Assembly: GCF_008087625.1 (NCBI RefSeq)
Contig: NZ_CP042997.1
Location: forward strand, 6,076,001 to 6,140,000
DNA from: Aquisphaera giovannonii
GTDB lineage: Bacteria > Planctomycetota > Planctomycetia > Isosphaerales > Isosphaeraceae
Direction of reading: 5' to 3'
DNA: 64,000 nucleotides
The first letter of the stretch is position 1, and each line of letters begins with the position of its first letter. The notes beneath the pieces were generated by a model. The model did no database searches and had not been told where the DNA came from. It was given only the letters and a program-made list of their open reading frames with translations. Positions 54,106 to 62,816 of the stretch are shown here, in pieces. Position numbers and translations under genes: made by a program.

Positions 54106-54132
54106 GTGGGAGCCGGCTCCGTCCGGCGACCG
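54106..54132 (+). repeat. 27-base dispersed repeat, copy 2
   Basis: gtgggagccggctccgtccg plus gcgaccg matches the copies at 44034 and, inverted, 55338. It lies between the convergent ends of the PcfJ-like and VOC genes. Confidence 0.7.
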
Positions 54133-54178
54133 GGCGAGCGCCGGCCGATGGTAGGGCCCCGCCGCCCCGTGGCCGTCC

Positions 54179-54598
54179 CTACCTCGCCGGCCGGTAGGTC
54201 CCGAACGTCCAGAGGTAGCCCTCCGGATCCCTCGCGCTGTATTCCCGCGAGCCATAGTCGGTGTCGTACGGCTCGGCCGTGACCACGGCGCCGGCGGCGC
54301 GGGCCCTCTCGTGATGTCCGTCCACGTCGTCGAGGGCGATGTAGACGCTCTGCCACGCCTCGCGGGGCCCGGGCGGGGGCGTGGGGATGTTCCCCTCCGC
54401 GTCCTTGTGGGCCGAGCCGAGCATGACGTACCCCGGCCCGAGCTTCAGCTCGGCGTGGGCGATCGTGCCGTCGGGGTTCTCCATGGCCATCCGCTCCTCG
54501 AACCCGAAGACCTCCTCCAGCCAGGCGATGGCCGCGACGGCATCGCGATAGCGGAGGCACGGATAGACGCTCGGCGTGGCATCGTGCGGCGCTGGCAT
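54179..54598 (-). CDS. VOC/glyoxalase-type protein
   Basis: ATG 54598, six bases after GGAG, gives 139 aa; a longer frame to 54958 has no support. The vicinal oxygen chelate fold opens YPCLRYRDAVAAIAWLEEVF and continues AHAELKLGPGYVMLG. It ends VVTAEPYDTDYGSREYSARD with EGYLWTFGTYRP. The YDTDYGSREYSARDPEG ending is typical of the glyoxalase/bleomycin-resistance-like group related to PhnB. The substrate is unknown. It converges on the PcfJ-like gene. Confidence 0.88.
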   Translation of the reverse strand: MPAPHDATPSVYPCLRYRDAVAAIAWLEEVFGFEERMAMENPDGTIAHAELKLGPGYVMLGSAHKDAEGNIPTPPPGPREAWQSVYIALDDVDGHHERARAAGAVVTAEPYDTDYGSREYSARDPEGYLWTFGTYRPAR

Positions 54599-54773
54599 GA
54601 TAGGCTCCTCGTCGTGAGCGGCGGATCTCTCGGCGGCCCGGTCCCGATCCCCGGGCCGTTCCTCCCGTCGAGGAAGGTGGACAAAACTACATCCCAATTG
54701 GCGGTCGGGCAAGTCGCCCTGGCATCCGTTGCCGGCGATTCTCGATGCGTGCAGGGACACGGAGTGCTCCGCG

Positions 54774-55301
54774 ATGCCGATCCTGAGACAGATCGCCCAG
54801 CTCGGCCAGCCGGTCCTCCGCGAGCCGGCGCGGGAGGTTGAGCTGCCGGCCGGCGAGGAGGTCCGCGGCCTCTGCCAGGACATGCTGGCGACGCTCCGCG
54901 AGGCCAACGGCGTGGGGATCGCCGCGCCGCAGGTGTACTCGCCCCTCGCGATCTTCATCGTCGCCTCGCGGCCGAACGCGCGCTACCCCGACGCGCCGCA
55001 GATGGAGCCGGAGGTCGTCATCAACCCGGAGATCGTCGAGCGGTCGGCCGAGATGGCGAAGGACTGGGAAGGCTGCCTGAGCATCCCCGGGATCCGCGGC
55101 CAGGTCCCGCGCCATCGCCGCATCGTCGCCCGCTACCGGACCCTCGACGGCGAGCACGTCGAGCGTGCGTTCACCGACTTCGTCGCCCGGGTCTTCCAGC
55201 ACGAGGACGACCACCTCCGCGGCATCGTCTTCCTCGACCGCCTGGAGAGCCCCCGCGACATCATCACCGAGCGTGAGTTCCAGCGGTTGATCGCGAAGTG
55301 A
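54774..55301 (+). CDS. def: Peptide deformylase
   Basis: This 175-aa enzyme removes the formyl group from nascent proteins. All three motifs are present: GVGIAAPQV (G-x-G-x-A-A-x-Q), EGCLSIPG with the metal-binding Cys, and QHEDDHLRG with the HExxH metal site. A short insert (SRPNARYPDAPQME) lies between motifs 1 and 2. The start is the ATG at 54774, with ggag nine bases upstream. The gene stands alone and is not next to fmt in this window, so it may be one of several def copies. Confidence 0.95.
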   Translation: MPILRQIAQLGQPVLREPAREVELPAGEEVRGLCQDMLATLREANGVGIAAPQVYSPLAIFIVASRPNARYPDAPQMEPEVVINPEIVERSAEMAKDWEGCLSIPGIRGQVPRHRRIVARYRTLDGEHVERAFTDFVARVFQHEDDHLRGIVFLDRLESPRDIITEREFQRLIAK

Positions 55302-55337
55302 TGTCCTCCCGCAGCCGGATGCTCGCGAAGGCTCACC

Positions 55338-55364
55338 CGGTCGCCGGACGGAGCCGGCTCCCAC
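55338..55364 (-). repeat. 27-base dispersed repeat, copy 3
   Basis: This is the same 27-base unit as at 44034 and 54106, here inverted (cggtcgccggacggagccgg). It carries the palindrome ggagccggctcc. It lies between the deformylase and methyltransferase genes. Confidence 0.7.
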
Positions 55365-55413
55365 GAGATGACGCCGCGACACGAAGGCCAGCGGCATGAG
55401 GGAGGAGAGACGC

Positions 55414-56268
55414 ATGCCGCCCGAGTCGAGCGAGTCCAGCGAATCCAACGAGCCGGGGCTCCCCGCCTACGCGGCGACGATGGCGGCGTATCATCGCGCC
55501 TTCGAGCCGGAGCTGGTCGAGATCGTCGAGTCCCTGCCGATCCGTCGTGGCCAGACCGTGCTGGACTTCGCCTGCGGCGACGGGGCGTACGCGGGTTGGC
55601 TCGCCCGCCGGGTGGGGGCGTCGGGCCGCGTGATCGCGATGGACCTCTCGCCGGCCTACCTGGGGGCGGCCCGGCGCAACCTCGCGGCGCGGCCCGAGCT
55701 GGCGGCCCGGGTGCGGCTCGTCCGGGCGGACGCGGGGCGTTCGCCGCTCCGGGACGGCTCGGTCGACCTGACCTGGTGCGCCCAGAGCCTCTACAGCCTC
55801 CCGGATCCCGTGGAGGCGATCCGGCGGATGGCCGCCGCGACCCGGCCCGGCGGGCTCGTCGCGGTCTTCGAGAACGACGAGATGCACCACGTCCTGTTCC
55901 CCTGGCCGGCGGAGGCGGAGCTGGCCTTCCGCCGGGCCGAGCTCGCGGGGTTCTCGGCCGAGTCCGACCGGCCCTGGAAGTTCTACGTCGGCCGGCGGCT
56001 CCTGCGCGTCTTCCGCGAGGCCGGCCTCGCCGACGTCGCCCTGCGGTGCTTCGCCTTCACCCGGCAGGCGCCGCTGGATGCGGCCGCGCGGGAGTTCTTC
56101 GCGGGGTTCCTGGAGAACCTCCGCGACCGCGCCGGGCTGTTCCTGGAACCGGACCTGCGCACGCTGCTCGAGGGCATGACCACGCCGGGTTCGGGCCGAT
56201 TCCTCCTGGACGACCCCGACCTCTGCGTGACGTGCGTGAACCACGTGGCGGTCGGCGTCAGGCCGTGA
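55414..56268 (+). CDS. Class I SAM-dependent methyltransferase
   Basis: ATG 55414, six bases after GGAGGAG, gives 284 aa; an earlier ATG at 55396 is weaker. SAM-binding motifs are VLDFACGDGAYAGWLARRV (motif I), VIAMDLSPAYLGAARRNLAA (post I) and DLTWCAQSLYSLPDPVEAIR (motif II/III). The C-terminal 120 residues are a substrate-binding cap with many aromatic residues. It matches the UbiE/methyltransf-11 type. The substrate cannot be told. The last 11 bases overlap the convergent phosphoesterase gene. Confidence 0.88.
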   Translation: MPPESSESSESNEPGLPAYAATMAAYHRAFEPELVEIVESLPIRRGQTVLDFACGDGAYAGWLARRVGASGRVIAMDLSPAYLGAARRNLAARPELAARVRLVRADAGRSPLRDGSVDLTWCAQSLYSLPDPVEAIRRMAAATRPGGLVAVFENDEMHHVLFPWPAEAELAFRRAELAGFSAESDRPWKFYVGRRLLRVFREAGLADVALRCFAFTRQAPLDAAAREFFAGFLENLRDRAGLFLEPDLRTLLEGMTTPGSGRFLLDDPDLCVTCVNHVAVGVRP

Positions 56269-57166
56269 GCGACGGGGTGGCCATCGGCCACAGCACGTCC
56301 TCGGTCATCGGCACGACCTTCCAGTCCGAGCCGGTCCAGGCGTGGTGGCGGACCTCCACGCGGATGCCGTCCAGGACGATCTCCAGGAAGCCGGGCTGCC
56401 TCAGCCCGGTCGGGTCGATCATGGTCGGCGAGCCGGAGTTCACGCAGAGCTGGTTGGGGATCTCCGGGGGGCGGAAGGCCCAGGGGGCGTGGACGTGGCC
56501 GCAGCAGTAGAGGTGCGGGCCCAGCTCCTTCAGCCAGGCGCGGACGGCGGGCTCGTTCTCCAGGCGCTTGAAGGCCAGCTCCACGCGGTAGAGCGGCGGG
56601 GCGGCGACCGGGTAGTGGCAGGCGATGATCAGGCGGCGGGGCAGGGTGGCGGGGTCGGACGTCAGCACCCGGGCCGCGGCGAGCTGGGCGTCGGGGAGGT
56701 AGCCCCTGGGCGAGAAATGCCAGTGCCAGCGCGTGGCGTCCAGGCCCAGGATCGCCGTCTCGGCGTCGAGCCAGCGGAGCCAGGGGAAGTTGGCCGAGGG
56801 CATGAACTCGCCGAAGGTCGCCTCGAACCGCCGGGTCAGGTAGGACCGGCGCGTGGTCCGGTCGTGATTCCCCGGGATCATGGTGACGCGGGACTTGTCG
56901 GCGAGGATCGGCCCGAGCAGGCGCCGGGCCTCCTGGAACTCGGAGGGCAGGGCGGTGGTGGTGAGGTCGCCGGTGATGAGGATGTGGTCCGGGGCCAGCG
57001 ACCGGACCCGGTCCACCACCTCGCCGAACCGGCCCAGCGGGAACCGCCGGGCCCGGCCCATCAGGAGCTCCGTGATCCCGAGGATCCGGAGCCCGAACAG
57101 CCGCTTCGCGTTCCAGGTGTACCGCCAGACGTGGATGTCCGAGAGCTGGACGAGCCGCAACGCCAT
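56258..57166 (-). CDS. Metallophosphoesterase
   Basis: This 302-aa calcineurin-like enzyme has all five metal-binding blocks: LSDIHVW, ITGDLTTTAL, IPGNHDRTT, ACHYPV and YCCGHVHAPW. It is most like the CpdA/Icc phosphodiesterase group, but the substrate is not certain. Ahead on the same strand and only 18 bases away is the diacylglycerol-kinase-like gene. The two may form one operon for lipid or nucleotide turnover. Confidence 0.92.
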   Translation of the reverse strand: MALRLVQLSDIHVWRYTWNAKRLFGLRILGITELLMGRARRFPLGRFGEVVDRVRSLAPDHILITGDLTTTALPSEFQEARRLLGPILADKSRVTMIPGNHDRTTRRSYLTRRFEATFGEFMPSANFPWLRWLDAETAILGLDATRWHWHFSPRGYLPDAQLAAARVLTSDPATLPRRLIIACHYPVAAPPLYRVELAFKRLENEPAVRAWLKELGPHLYCCGHVHAPWAFRPPEIPNQLCVNSGSPTMIDPTGLRQPGFLEIVLDGIRVEVRHHAWTGSDWKVVPMTEDVLWPMATPSLTA

Positions 57167-57184
57167 CGCCGGGTCACTCCTGGT

Positions 57185-58105
57185 TCATCCGGCCTTGGGG
57201 GGGACGACGACGCGGAGGGCCCGCGGGACGACCTGGACCTCGATGGGCGTCTCGCCGACGACCTCCCCATCCCCCTGGACCGGCAAGGGCCGCTCGGACT
57301 GGATCGCCACGACGCGGGCGGCCTTCTGGTACGAGGTGGCGGGATCCTGGCGATGGCGGCCGAGCACGAAGTTCGAGGCCACGCGCAGGTGGCTGAGCAG
57401 GCTCGCCGCGCGGAGGACCAGGACGTCGATGCGGCCGTCGTTGATCGCGATGTCCGGCCCCCACCGCAGGCCCGAGGTGCCGAGCGCCCCGCAGTTCGCC
57501 AGCAGGACCTGGACCGCCTTGGGCCGCGACGTCTTGCCGTCCACGGAGACCGAGAACCGGTGGGGCTGGAAGCCGACGGCCTTCTTGACCGCCGTCCAGA
57601 CGTAGGCCAGCACGCCCAGCCGCTTCTTGTCCTCGGTCTTCGTGTCGCGGATCATCAGCGCGTCCAGGCCGACGCCGATCTGCGTGAAGTAATGCTTGTT
57701 CCTGTACGCCATGGCGTCGATGGCGTCCACCTCGTGCGGGCCGTTCACCAGGTCGCTGGCCCCCTGGACCTCGATCGGGATGCCGAGCTCCCTCGCCAGC
57801 ACGTTGGCCGTCCCCAGCGGGATGATGGCGAGCTTCGCCTTCGTGCCCACCAGCGCCCCGGCCACCGCCGAGACCGTGCCGTCCCCGCCGGCCGCGACGA
57901 CCGTGTCATACCCCTCCGCCGCCGCCAGCCGGACGGCCTCCACGATGTCCTCCCCCTCGCCAGGCTGCCAGATCCACTGGTCCTCCGGCCGCCCCTTCCA
58001 GCCCTCCCGCATCGCCCGGCGCACCTCGTCCGGGGAGGCGTTCCCGGACTTCACGTTGATCACCACGAACATCCGCGACGTTTCGACTTCCGACGCCATC
58101 GTCAT
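57185..58105 (-). CDS. Diacylglycerol/lipid kinase family protein
   Basis: The protein has about 306 aa from ATG 58105, with ATGs at 58108 and 58099 as alternatives. The family signature is TVVAAGGDGTVSAVAGALVG near residue 70, with IPLGTANVLARELGIP following. VGLDALMIRDTKTEDKKRLG and LPVQGDGEVVGETPIEVQVV lie in the C-terminal half. It belongs to the YegS/DgkB/LCB5 lipid-kinase family and phosphorylates diacylglycerol or related lipids. It is followed by the phosphoesterase gene. Confidence 0.92.
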   Translation of the reverse strand: MTMASEVETSRMFVVINVKSGNASPDEVRRAMREGWKGRPEDQWIWQPGEGEDIVEAVRLAAAEGYDTVVAAGGDGTVSAVAGALVGTKAKLAIIPLGTANVLARELGIPIEVQGASDLVNGPHEVDAIDAMAYRNKHYFTQIGVGLDALMIRDTKTEDKKRLGVLAYVWTAVKKAVGFQPHRFSVSVDGKTSRPKAVQVLLANCGALGTSGLRWGPDIAINDGRIDVLVLRAASLLSHLRVASNFVLGRHRQDPATSYQKAARVVAIQSERPLPVQGDGEVVGETPIEVQVVPRALRVVVPPKAG

Positions 58106-58194
58106 CATCCCTATCCTCGGCGAGGTCTCGGCGGGCCGACTCCGCGACGGCCGTTGTGCAATTCCGGGGCCAAGGTGACCATACCCGGATGGTG

Positions 58195-58611
58195 TCATCC
58201 CAGCCCAGGTGGATCTTGGAAGTCGAAGGTGCCCGGCGGGGCGAAGGCGGAGGCGTCGAATCGGCCGGGGTCGGTGATCCTGGCAAGGCCGTCGGGGCGG
58301 ATGTCCAGGGACCAGGAGTCGCCCGCCAGCAGGCCGACCTCCCGGATTTCGCCCTGGTTCGATCCCAGGAAGCGGATGCCGTCCGGATGGCTCACGGCGA
58401 ACCAAAGGTCGCCCCCGAGGTCGCCGACCAGGACCTGGTCCTGGAGGGAGGACGAAAATGGCTCCTCCCAGTTGGGATACGCGCCGGCCCAGATCGGGGA
58501 CGCCTCGGCCCGCGAGGCCTCTCCAGGTCCGCCATCCGGCGATCCGGGGTCGGGGCTCAGTCGAGCGCGAATCGAGGGGGCTCGGCCATGGATTCCCTCC
58601 GTCGCCGTCAA
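58195..58611 (-). CDS. Hypothetical protein, 138 aa
   Basis: The frame lies directly after the large secreted-protein gene and overlaps its stop codon by four bases. Its only start there is a TTG (T TGA overlap). The product has a disordered Pro/Ser/Gly-rich N-terminus and a more ordered C-terminus (VLVGDLGGDLWFAVSHPDGI, DIRPDGLARITDPG) reminiscent of small SMI1/DUF-like domains, but no family is recognised. It may be a coupled small gene or a chance frame. Confidence 0.4.
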   Translation of the reverse strand: MTATEGIHGRAPSIRARLSPDPGSPDGGPGEASRAEASPIWAGAYPNWEEPFSSSLQDQVLVGDLGGDLWFAVSHPDGIRFLGSNQGEIREVGLLAGDSWSLDIRPDGLARITDPGRFDASAFAPPGTFDFQDPPGLG

Positions 58612-61013
58612 CGGTCCAGCGAGATCACCGCGACGTCCTCGCCGTCGAGCGTGAGGCTTGCGGCCCCGTCCTTCCAGGCGATGGGGAGGTCGCGGACGAG
58701 GTCGCGGGAGGAGGCGGGGGGCGTGCGTTCCAGGCGGATCGTGGCCGTGCGGCGTTCGCGGCTATCGTTGAAGACGGTCAGGTAGGCCGGCTCGCCGCCC
58801 TCGCCGCCGAACCGCTCGACGTGGACCTCCGGGTCGCTCGATCGGGCCCGCGTGATCGGCTCCCAGCCGGGCTCGGCGACGCGCCTGCAGAGCGGGACGT
58901 ACTTGCGGAAGAGCGGGCGGTCCCGGTCGTAGAGCTCGGGCCGGGTGAAGTAGTGGCCCTCCGAGGCGTTCTGGCTGAAGAAGCCCGGGAAGAAGCCGTA
59001 GGCGAGCGACCGCTTCATGTACCTTTCGACGAGCTCGGGCGGGAACTTCGCGAAGTCCGTGTTTTGCAGGAAGCAGAACGGCTTGCCCTTGCAGAGGGCG
59101 CGGCGGTAGAGCATGTCGGCGTCGTCCATCGGCCGCCAGCGGCCGCCGTGGTTCCAGTCCGTCTCGGTGCCCATCACGTCGAGCAAGGGGGCCAGCCAGC
59201 AGAGGCGGTCCGGGGTGGCGTTGGCCATCATCAGGCGGCCCATGGCGTGGACGTCGCGCTCGATCGCGCGGACGTACTCGAAGGCGATCAGGCCGCGGAA
59301 GATCGCCGGCTTGAAGGACCCCGGTGCGAACGTGAGCGGGGTGTCGGCGGCGGCGAAGTGGTCGCGGCGGTAGTCCAGCTCGTCGGTGACGTAGCCCTCG
59401 CTGGAATCGACGTACTCGCCGTCGAGGTCCCCCTTGCGCTTCTCGCCGTAGAGCCGCTCCTTGATCGCGGGGTTCCACTTGGTGCGGAAGTCGGTGTGCT
59501 CGCCGGAGAGGCCGGGCATCGAGTTCATGCTCCAGACGGCGCCGTGGTTCCAGGGCTCGTCGCGGAAGAGGGCCGGCGGGTTGCCGTCGGCGTCGTGGTA
59601 GACGCTGCTCGCGAACGCGCGGGCCTCGCGCCGACCTTGCTCGGCGAGCCGCTTCGCCTCGGCGACCGCGGCGGGGATCGTCCGCGGGGCGTCCTTCTTC
59701 ATGGGCATCCACCAGGTGAGCGGCTCGGTATAGCGGAAGGTGAGGATGCCGTGCGCGTCGTCCCAGGCGGTCTCGTCGTTCCCCTCCTTGATCCGGAATC
59801 CGAAGTCCTCCCACCCCGGCACGGCGCTGATCTTCGCGAAGGGCATCCACAGGCCCTGCTCCTTGACCCGCCGCGTGAAGGCGTCGGGGAAGGCCTTGTA
59901 GTAGGAGTCGAGGGCGGCGCGGAAGCCCCAGGAGGGGTCGAACCCGAACCGGCAGATGCGGACATGGGCCTCGGGCTTCTCGGGCGTGAGGCCCAGGTCG
60001 AAGGCGATCCAGAGCTCGCCCGTGCCCGCGTGATAGCCGGCCCGGTAGAGCGCCGGGAAGGCCATGTCCAGGCCGATGGCCGCCCCCTTGCCGTCGCCCG
60101 TCGCGACTGCGGCGAAGGGATACGTCGAGAGCCGGCCGGAGCCGGCGCGGGTGGGCCGAGCGTGGACGTATTCGCGGCCGGCCGCGACGGGGCGAGTCGT
60201 CCGCGGGTCGTCCAGCCACGAGGCGCCGGCGGGAGGGATCGGGAGGGCGTACAGCAGGGTGATCGCGCGGTCCTTGCCCGTCGTGTCGCGGATGGTGACG
60301 TCCTGGAGCTCCACGCCGGCCCGGATCGCGGGGCGTGCCTCCAGCTTGAGCCCGGGCGCCTCCTCGCCGATGCGGACGTAGTCCCCGCCCGAGGCGACGT
60401 CGCGGACCTGGAATCCTTCGACGGCCGGCCCCTTCGGGACGACGGGTACGCCGTCGAAGAGGACCGCGCCGGCGGGGAGGGTCGGCGATCGGAGCGTCGC
60501 GCCGCGGAACGAGACCCTGCCCGCGTGCCGACGGAGCAGCAGGTTGACCGTGACGGACTTGATGGGCTTCTCGGGGAAGACCGCGACCTGGGCCTCCTGC
60601 CAGTCGTGCGTCCCGACGCGGAAGTCCGCCGTCTGGCCCCAGAGCTCGGTGCCGTCCGCGAAGGTGAGGTCGAGGTAGAGCGAGTAATCGTCGTCGGCCG
60701 AGCCGGAAACCCCCTCCGCCTTGCTCCAGGCGGCGGCCACGATCGGCCGCGGCTCCGGCTGGTTCAGCTCCACGCGCTGGAGGACCCCGAGGCGCTTGCC
60801 GGTCGCCGCGCCGCCGTCGCAGACGAAGGCGTCCCCCTCGCGGCGGACGCCCGGGCCCTCGGTCCGCCAGCGATCGTCGCTCAGCAGGTTGGCGGACTCG
60901 TCCGATCCCAGGCGGAGCACCGCCTTGCTCGTCAGGGCGTCGGCGCGGGCCGGGATCGCGAAGGCGGGAAATGTGAAGGCGAGCACGACGGCGAACGCGC
61001 GGCGATGGACCAT
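58608..61013 (-). CDS. Large secreted protein, probable glycoside hydrolase-like
   Basis: ATG 61013, eight bases after GGGAG, gives 801 aa with a signal peptide (AFAVVLAFTFPAFAIPARA). An N-terminal beta-rich part (residues 30-250; LYLDLTFADGTELWGQTADF) is followed by a larger domain with TIM-barrel-like features. These include TTRPVAAGREYVHARP, PALYRAGYHAGTGELWIAFD, YYKAFPDAFTRRVKEQGLWM, DGEYVDSSEGYVTDELDYRR and GTETDWNHGGRWRPMDDADM. These acidic and aromatic clusters fit a sugar-cleaving enzyme, but no named family is recognised. It lies downstream of the DUF1559 protein and small lipoprotein genes on the same strand. Confidence 0.7.
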   Translation of the reverse strand: MVHRRAFAVVLAFTFPAFAIPARADALTSKAVLRLGSDESANLLSDDRWRTEGPGVRREGDAFVCDGGAATGKRLGVLQRVELNQPEPRPIVAAAWSKAEGVSGSADDDYSLYLDLTFADGTELWGQTADFRVGTHDWQEAQVAVFPEKPIKSVTVNLLLRRHAGRVSFRGATLRSPTLPAGAVLFDGVPVVPKGPAVEGFQVRDVASGGDYVRIGEEAPGLKLEARPAIRAGVELQDVTIRDTTGKDRAITLLYALPIPPAGASWLDDPRTTRPVAAGREYVHARPTRAGSGRLSTYPFAAVATGDGKGAAIGLDMAFPALYRAGYHAGTGELWIAFDLGLTPEKPEAHVRICRFGFDPSWGFRAALDSYYKAFPDAFTRRVKEQGLWMPFAKISAVPGWEDFGFRIKEGNDETAWDDAHGILTFRYTEPLTWWMPMKKDAPRTIPAAVAEAKRLAEQGRREARAFASSVYHDADGNPPALFRDEPWNHGAVWSMNSMPGLSGEHTDFRTKWNPAIKERLYGEKRKGDLDGEYVDSSEGYVTDELDYRRDHFAAADTPLTFAPGSFKPAIFRGLIAFEYVRAIERDVHAMGRLMMANATPDRLCWLAPLLDVMGTETDWNHGGRWRPMDDADMLYRRALCKGKPFCFLQNTDFAKFPPELVERYMKRSLAYGFFPGFFSQNASEGHYFTRPELYDRDRPLFRKYVPLCRRVAEPGWEPITRARSSDPEVHVERFGGEGGEPAYLTVFNDSRERRTATIRLERTPPASSRDLVRDLPIAWKDGAASLTLDGEDVAVISLDR

Positions 61014-61136
61014 GGCGAGGCTCCCGGCGGGCGGCGTCGGCGGGCCCGCGGAAGTCCGGCCGCCATCCCGCTCGTCCGGGTCTCGATCATGACGCACGGC
61101 GATGCGCGAACCAAGGGGGCCCCGGCCGGGGGAGAC

Positions 61137-61463
61137 TCATCGCCGCTGGGCTTCCATGAACGAGGCGAGCCGCTCCTGGGCACGCTCCCATCCGCCCGCC
61201 TTCGCCTCGTCGATCATCGCGACGAGCGACCGGAACGGGGCCTCGGGGAGCTTCTCGGCGGCCCGCAATTCCTGGAGCCGGCCCGCGCAACCGTCCACGA
61301 GCTTCGCGTCCCGGAGCGAGACCGCCGTGTACAGGGCGTCCACCGCCTTGAAGGTGTCGCGGTCCGGGCCGATCTGGGCCGGCCCGCAGCCGGCGATCGC
61401 CGCGCAAAGGGCCACCGCGGACGCCGCCCGGCCGACGAGGCGTCGCATCGTCATCGCTCCCAT
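61137..61463 (-). CDS. Small lipoprotein
   Basis: The likely start is ATG 61463 (gaggag eight bases upstream), giving 108 aa. A lipoprotein signal (AASAVALCAAIAGCGPAQIG) carries the lipobox Cys. The mature part is helical with an Arg/Glu-rich C-terminus (EAKAGGWERAQERLASFMEA). It follows the DUF1559 gene after 12 bases, a pairing often seen in planctomycete DUF1559 loci. Function unknown. Confidence 0.75.
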   Translation of the reverse strand: MGAMTMRRLVGRAASAVALCAAIAGCGPAQIGPDRDTFKAVDALYTAVSLRDAKLVDGCAGRLQELRAAEKLPEAPFRSLVAMIDEAKAGGWERAQERLASFMEAQRR

Positions 61464-61475
61464 CGCCGTCACTCC

Positions 61476-62531
61476 TCACTGATCTGCGCTGATGACCTCG
61501 CCGCCGTTCCGCGTGCAGAGCGAGACCCAGGTCCACGGGTAGATCGTCTTCTTGATGAACCGGACCGAGCCGTCCCCCATGAGGATGTTGCTGCCGTCGC
61601 CGTCCTCGGAGTACATCTCGTCGGTGTGGCCGAAGGGGTGGTTCGGGGCGTGGATGATGACCTGGGGATGGTCGTGGACGTCGGGCCCGCTGTGGCTGCC
61701 GACGAGGTCGCCGGCGCTGTTGGGGTCCGACGGCCAGCCCGGCTTCGGCCAGACGCTCGCAAACGGGACGACGCCGACCCAGGTGCCGTCGCAGAGCTTC
61801 GAGGTCCGCTCGCCCAGGAAGACCGTGTTCGAAAGCCCGTCCGCCACGGCCGCGATGCTCGTCCGCGAGTTGCGATAGAACGGCCCGTTGATCACCGCGG
61901 AGAGCCCGTTCGGCAGGGGCTCGGGCACGTCGAAGTCGCTCGAATAGGCCGGCGACCGCCCCCACGGCTGGTTCACGCCCGCGTTCGTCACGTAGTGCGA
62001 GTGTCCGAACCGGATCTCGGGCGAGAAGGGCCCGCCGTCGTCCGGCGCCTGGGAGTCGCCGTTGGTGTACCGGTGGACCGCGAACCCGTCGTCGCCCCCG
62101 GTCGCCGACGGGCAGAGGAACACGCTCAGCTTGGTCCTCGCCGCCGTCGTGTTGTCCGGCGCCCAGCAGGGGAGGTTGAAGTTGAACGCCGCGTGCACGG
62201 GAGCCTGCTCGAGCTGCGGCAGGATCAGCGCCCCCCACGCGAACCCGGACAGCGTGTTCCCGTTGGGATCCGGGTAGCTCACGCCGAACGCCGCGCCCGA
62301 CGCCTTCGGGTCACCCAGGTAGGCCGGCGGGAACGCCCGGTGCGCGGACTCATAATTCGCGAGCCCCAGCCCGAGCTGCTTCAGGTTGTTCACGCACTGG
62401 ATCCGCCTCGCCGACGCCCTCGCCGCCTGCACCGCCGGCAGCAGCAGGCTGACGAGCACCCCGATGATCGCGATCACGACGAGAAGTTCGATCAGGGTGA
62501 AGGCCCTGCGTGCGCGGTCGGCCGGACACAT
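61476..62531 (-). CDS. DUF1559 prepilin-like protein
   Basis: The 351-aa protein opens with a type IV prepilin signal (RRAFTLIELLVVIAIIGVLV). The planctomycete DUF1559 domain follows: RRIQCVNNLKQLGLGLANYE, FPPAYL and SGFAWGALILPQL, with the closing NILMGDGSVRFIKKTIYPW. These proteins are very numerous in Planctomycetes and are presumed pseudopilins of cell-surface structures or secretion. The ribosome site gagga lies six bases upstream of the ATG. The gene is followed by a small lipoprotein and a large secreted protein on the same strand. Confidence 0.93.
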   Translation of the reverse strand: MCPADRARRAFTLIELLVVIAIIGVLVSLLLPAVQAARASARRIQCVNNLKQLGLGLANYESAHRAFPPAYLGDPKASGAAFGVSYPDPNGNTLSGFAWGALILPQLEQAPVHAAFNFNLPCWAPDNTTAARTKLSVFLCPSATGGDDGFAVHRYTNGDSQAPDDGGPFSPEIRFGHSHYVTNAGVNQPWGRSPAYSSDFDVPEPLPNGLSAVINGPFYRNSRTSIAAVADGLSNTVFLGERTSKLCDGTWVGVVPFASVWPKPGWPSDPNSAGDLVGSHSGPDVHDHPQVIIHAPNHPFGHTDEMYSEDGDGSNILMGDGSVRFIKKTIYPWTWVSLCTRNGGEVISADQ

Positions 62532-62816
62532 GGAAATCCTCGTGGTTTAGGAGGGGTGAAATCGTATGCTAGGGAATACTAAGCTGTCTTGCGTGGGAGG
62601 GAAAGCAGAAATTCGTCGGACGCCATAATTTTTTTTGGATGACCAAAATTCGAGGTTGGGAGGCTTCCACTCCGGCAGGCGCAGCAAATGCGGTGGCATG
62701 GTTGGCGGGCGTCGCGGCATAATCGCCGGTTTACCAAGCCATTGCGACAGGGGCGGCGTGGGGCGGGCCGATCCGGCCCTCCCGGCCGGGCCGCCCGGAT
62801 TGAGGAGCATCTCCAC

